A stretch of DNA of 64,000 bases from Agapetus fuscipes (lineage: Eukaryota > Arthropoda > Insecta > Trichoptera > Glossosomatidae): the NCBI GenBank assembly GCA_951799405.1, contig OX637335.1:22324342-22388341 (forward strand), in the 5' to 3' direction. Positions 62,450-64,000 of the stretch are shown here, in pieces. Numbering within the stretch: the first letter of the stretch is position 1; every line of letters begins with the position of its first letter. The position numbers were made by a program, and so were the translations under genes. The notes under the pieces were generated by a model that searched no databases, was not told the origin of the DNA, and saw only the letters and a program-made list of their open reading frames with translations.

Positions 62450-62703
62450 TAATCTAATCTAATCTAAGTTGCAAAGATATGTTACATTGAAAGATTAACA
62501 TTACATGCACTCTCACAACCAGACACGTACAAGTTCGCGCTTGCACATGCCTCATGTGAACCTACAACATAAAAACCAAATCTCAAATGGACACACACCC
62601 TGCAACTCTTGCCGTCCTTCCCTGAAACAGGGGTGACATTGGCAAAGTGAACCATTTTTACAGCATGGGTGGTCAGCCGCATACCAACCTATAAGTCAAG
62701 GAA
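62450..62703 (-). mobile_element. LINE A 3'UTR unit
   Basis: Minus strand, ATCTAATCTAATCTAA tail at 62450-62466, boundary at the complement of 'TTCCTTGACTTATAGGTTGG'. Close to the 31011 copy (shared 'CATGCCTCATGTGAACC' variant). Confidence 0.92.
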
Positions 62704-63139
62704 CTGGATCAGCTATGAATATAATAAGCTTGAACGTACTCGTATGTAAACGAACATGAGTGGTGGCAGATTGCCGTGTGTTATAGGCGTATGACACTGG
62801 ATAAGGAAACCGGTGGACAGACAGCGGTGGCTACGGTTGATCAAGGAGACCTTAACCCACCACAAGTTGTCGTGCCATTGATGATAATAAATAGAAAATA
62901 TTACTATTTTCCACGTACTGTTTTTACATTCTAAATGATGTCTGATATAACCTTATTTCTATTTCAATAAGAACGGGCAGGCTAGTGTATTATTGTGAGA
63001 ATAGAGCGACAGGAAGCTTTTAGACGGTCAGGATAATGGAATAATATTATCACGAATAAGGTGGCCAGCCTTATGCCACCCTTTAGAGCGGAAGTGGGAG
63101 CTTCCCTGCCCTAGACAGCCTTTAGAGAGCAGAAGGTTC

Positions 63140-63700
63140 TTAGAAGTTGTTATGTTATTTTATAATAACATTGAAAGAACAATCCCGAAGTGTGCAGTGT
63201 ATGTTTGTGGGCCGAACGGAGCCGAACGGTCACGGAAGCGGCCGAACTGCACCGTATGAACTAATCAGGCCGTCGTTCGTTAGTTCCCGGCGAGATGTGA
63301 AGTGAGTCAGACGTTAGCGACCAAGCACCAAGCGGTGCAAGAGGGGGCACTACGATGGAGCTCCCTCCCCCCCCATCTACTTGGATTTCCTGCCAGCAAG
63401 GCACCCGCCTTGTGGACCAGAGGCATAGGAGCGCCCACCCAGGGGCTCCAACGTGTGGAGGCGTCCGCCTTGTGAACCACCGCTAGCCTGGGGCGCTGCC
63501 CCAGGCCTTCCGTTTAGAACTCCAGCCAACGGAATAGGGAGTGTTCTAGTGACAACCTGTAGGTCTGGCCAATCCCTTATTTCCCCTTTTCCCCCCATAT
63601 TAGTACAGTAATAAACCCTTATTTGTTCATGTCAAACTTATCTTTTAATTATAAAACCCTTCCCAGGATACAAGTAAGCAATGCCAAAGAAAGAACCCCA
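63140..63700 (+). mobile_element. GC-rich LTR-like block (tentative)
   Basis: A sharp rise in GC at 63180-63560 in AT-rich DNA, preceded by 'TGTTATGTTATTTTATAATA' and followed by AATAAACCC near 63611 (poly(A)-signal-like). This would fit an LTR beginning TGTTATG. No primer-binding site or gag/pol frame is seen before the window ends, so the class is uncertain. Confidence 0.35.
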
Positions 63701-64000
63701 CGCCCTGAGAGTGATGCTGATGAGAGCTAGCCGGATGTAAGTATCCTGAAGATACCTTTAAATATAAACCTAACAAAGTAAACCTTGTTAGTTAAAGTAA
63801 TAAGCTAAACGAAAACTTTTTTGAAAACCTTGGATCATTCTGGAATGATCTAGAGAAGCTATAAGCATGTTCTAGAAATGTCGTTATTAATTGCAGTCAA
63901 AAACAGAGTACCTATATTACCACATTTATAGAAACCAAGCAAAGCGTAAATGCATTTGAATGAAGTGCTAGTAAGATTAACCAAAACAAACAAATTAAGT

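Overview
The window is eukaryotic and reads as an insect nuclear scaffold. Coding exons are short, with GT-AG introns of 0.4-3 kb. Intergenic DNA and introns are AT-rich and dense with 5'-truncated LINEs, tRNA-derived SINEs, MITEs and foldback elements. The repeat load suggests a large-genome hemipteran, perhaps a planthopper; that is inference, not proof. One 200-N scaffold gap lies at 50960-51159.

Three protein genes can be assembled by matching exon phases. (1) 16396..1677, minus strand: a near-complete 14-exon MMS22L homologue (about 1165 codons), the partner of TONSL in replication-fork repair. (2) 19648..39743, plus strand: a complete 18-exon TDRD7/Tapas homologue (1150 aa) with two visible LOTUS domains and three Tudor domains, a germ-granule/piRNA-type protein. 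The two genes are head-to-head, about 3.25 kb apart. (3) 58142..53719, minus strand: six exons of a carboxylesterase/cholinesterase-fold protein whose nucleophile elbow is G-H-A-A-G, so it is predicted to be catalytically dead; both ends are missing.

The rest is mostly mobile DNA. LINE family A (RTE-like C-terminus plus a 3'UTR with an ATTAG tail) has about 20 copies. LINE D has a CxCG...HxxxCP type C-terminus. LINE E is CR1/Jockey-like with an ATT tail. There are three tRNA-SINE families (A, B, C), a 5S rRNA fragment, a PIF/Harbinger remnant, Tc1-like, hAT-like and several unclassified TIR elements, solo-LTR-like copies and three minisatellites. Inverted-repeat elements at 21.5 kb and 55.6-55.9 kb carry well-formed hammerhead-ribozyme-like cores on both strands, as in Penelope-like retroelements; degenerate versions are scattered through the window.

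Most unusual: MMS22L exon 7 is bracketed by mobile elements, and its splice acceptor is the terminal CAG of a foldback element. In TDRD7 an 83-bp minisatellite has copied the exon-12 splice donor six times. A set of foldbacks shares a constant head but has different arms. One region (47.1-49.0 kb) is a three-level nest of elements.
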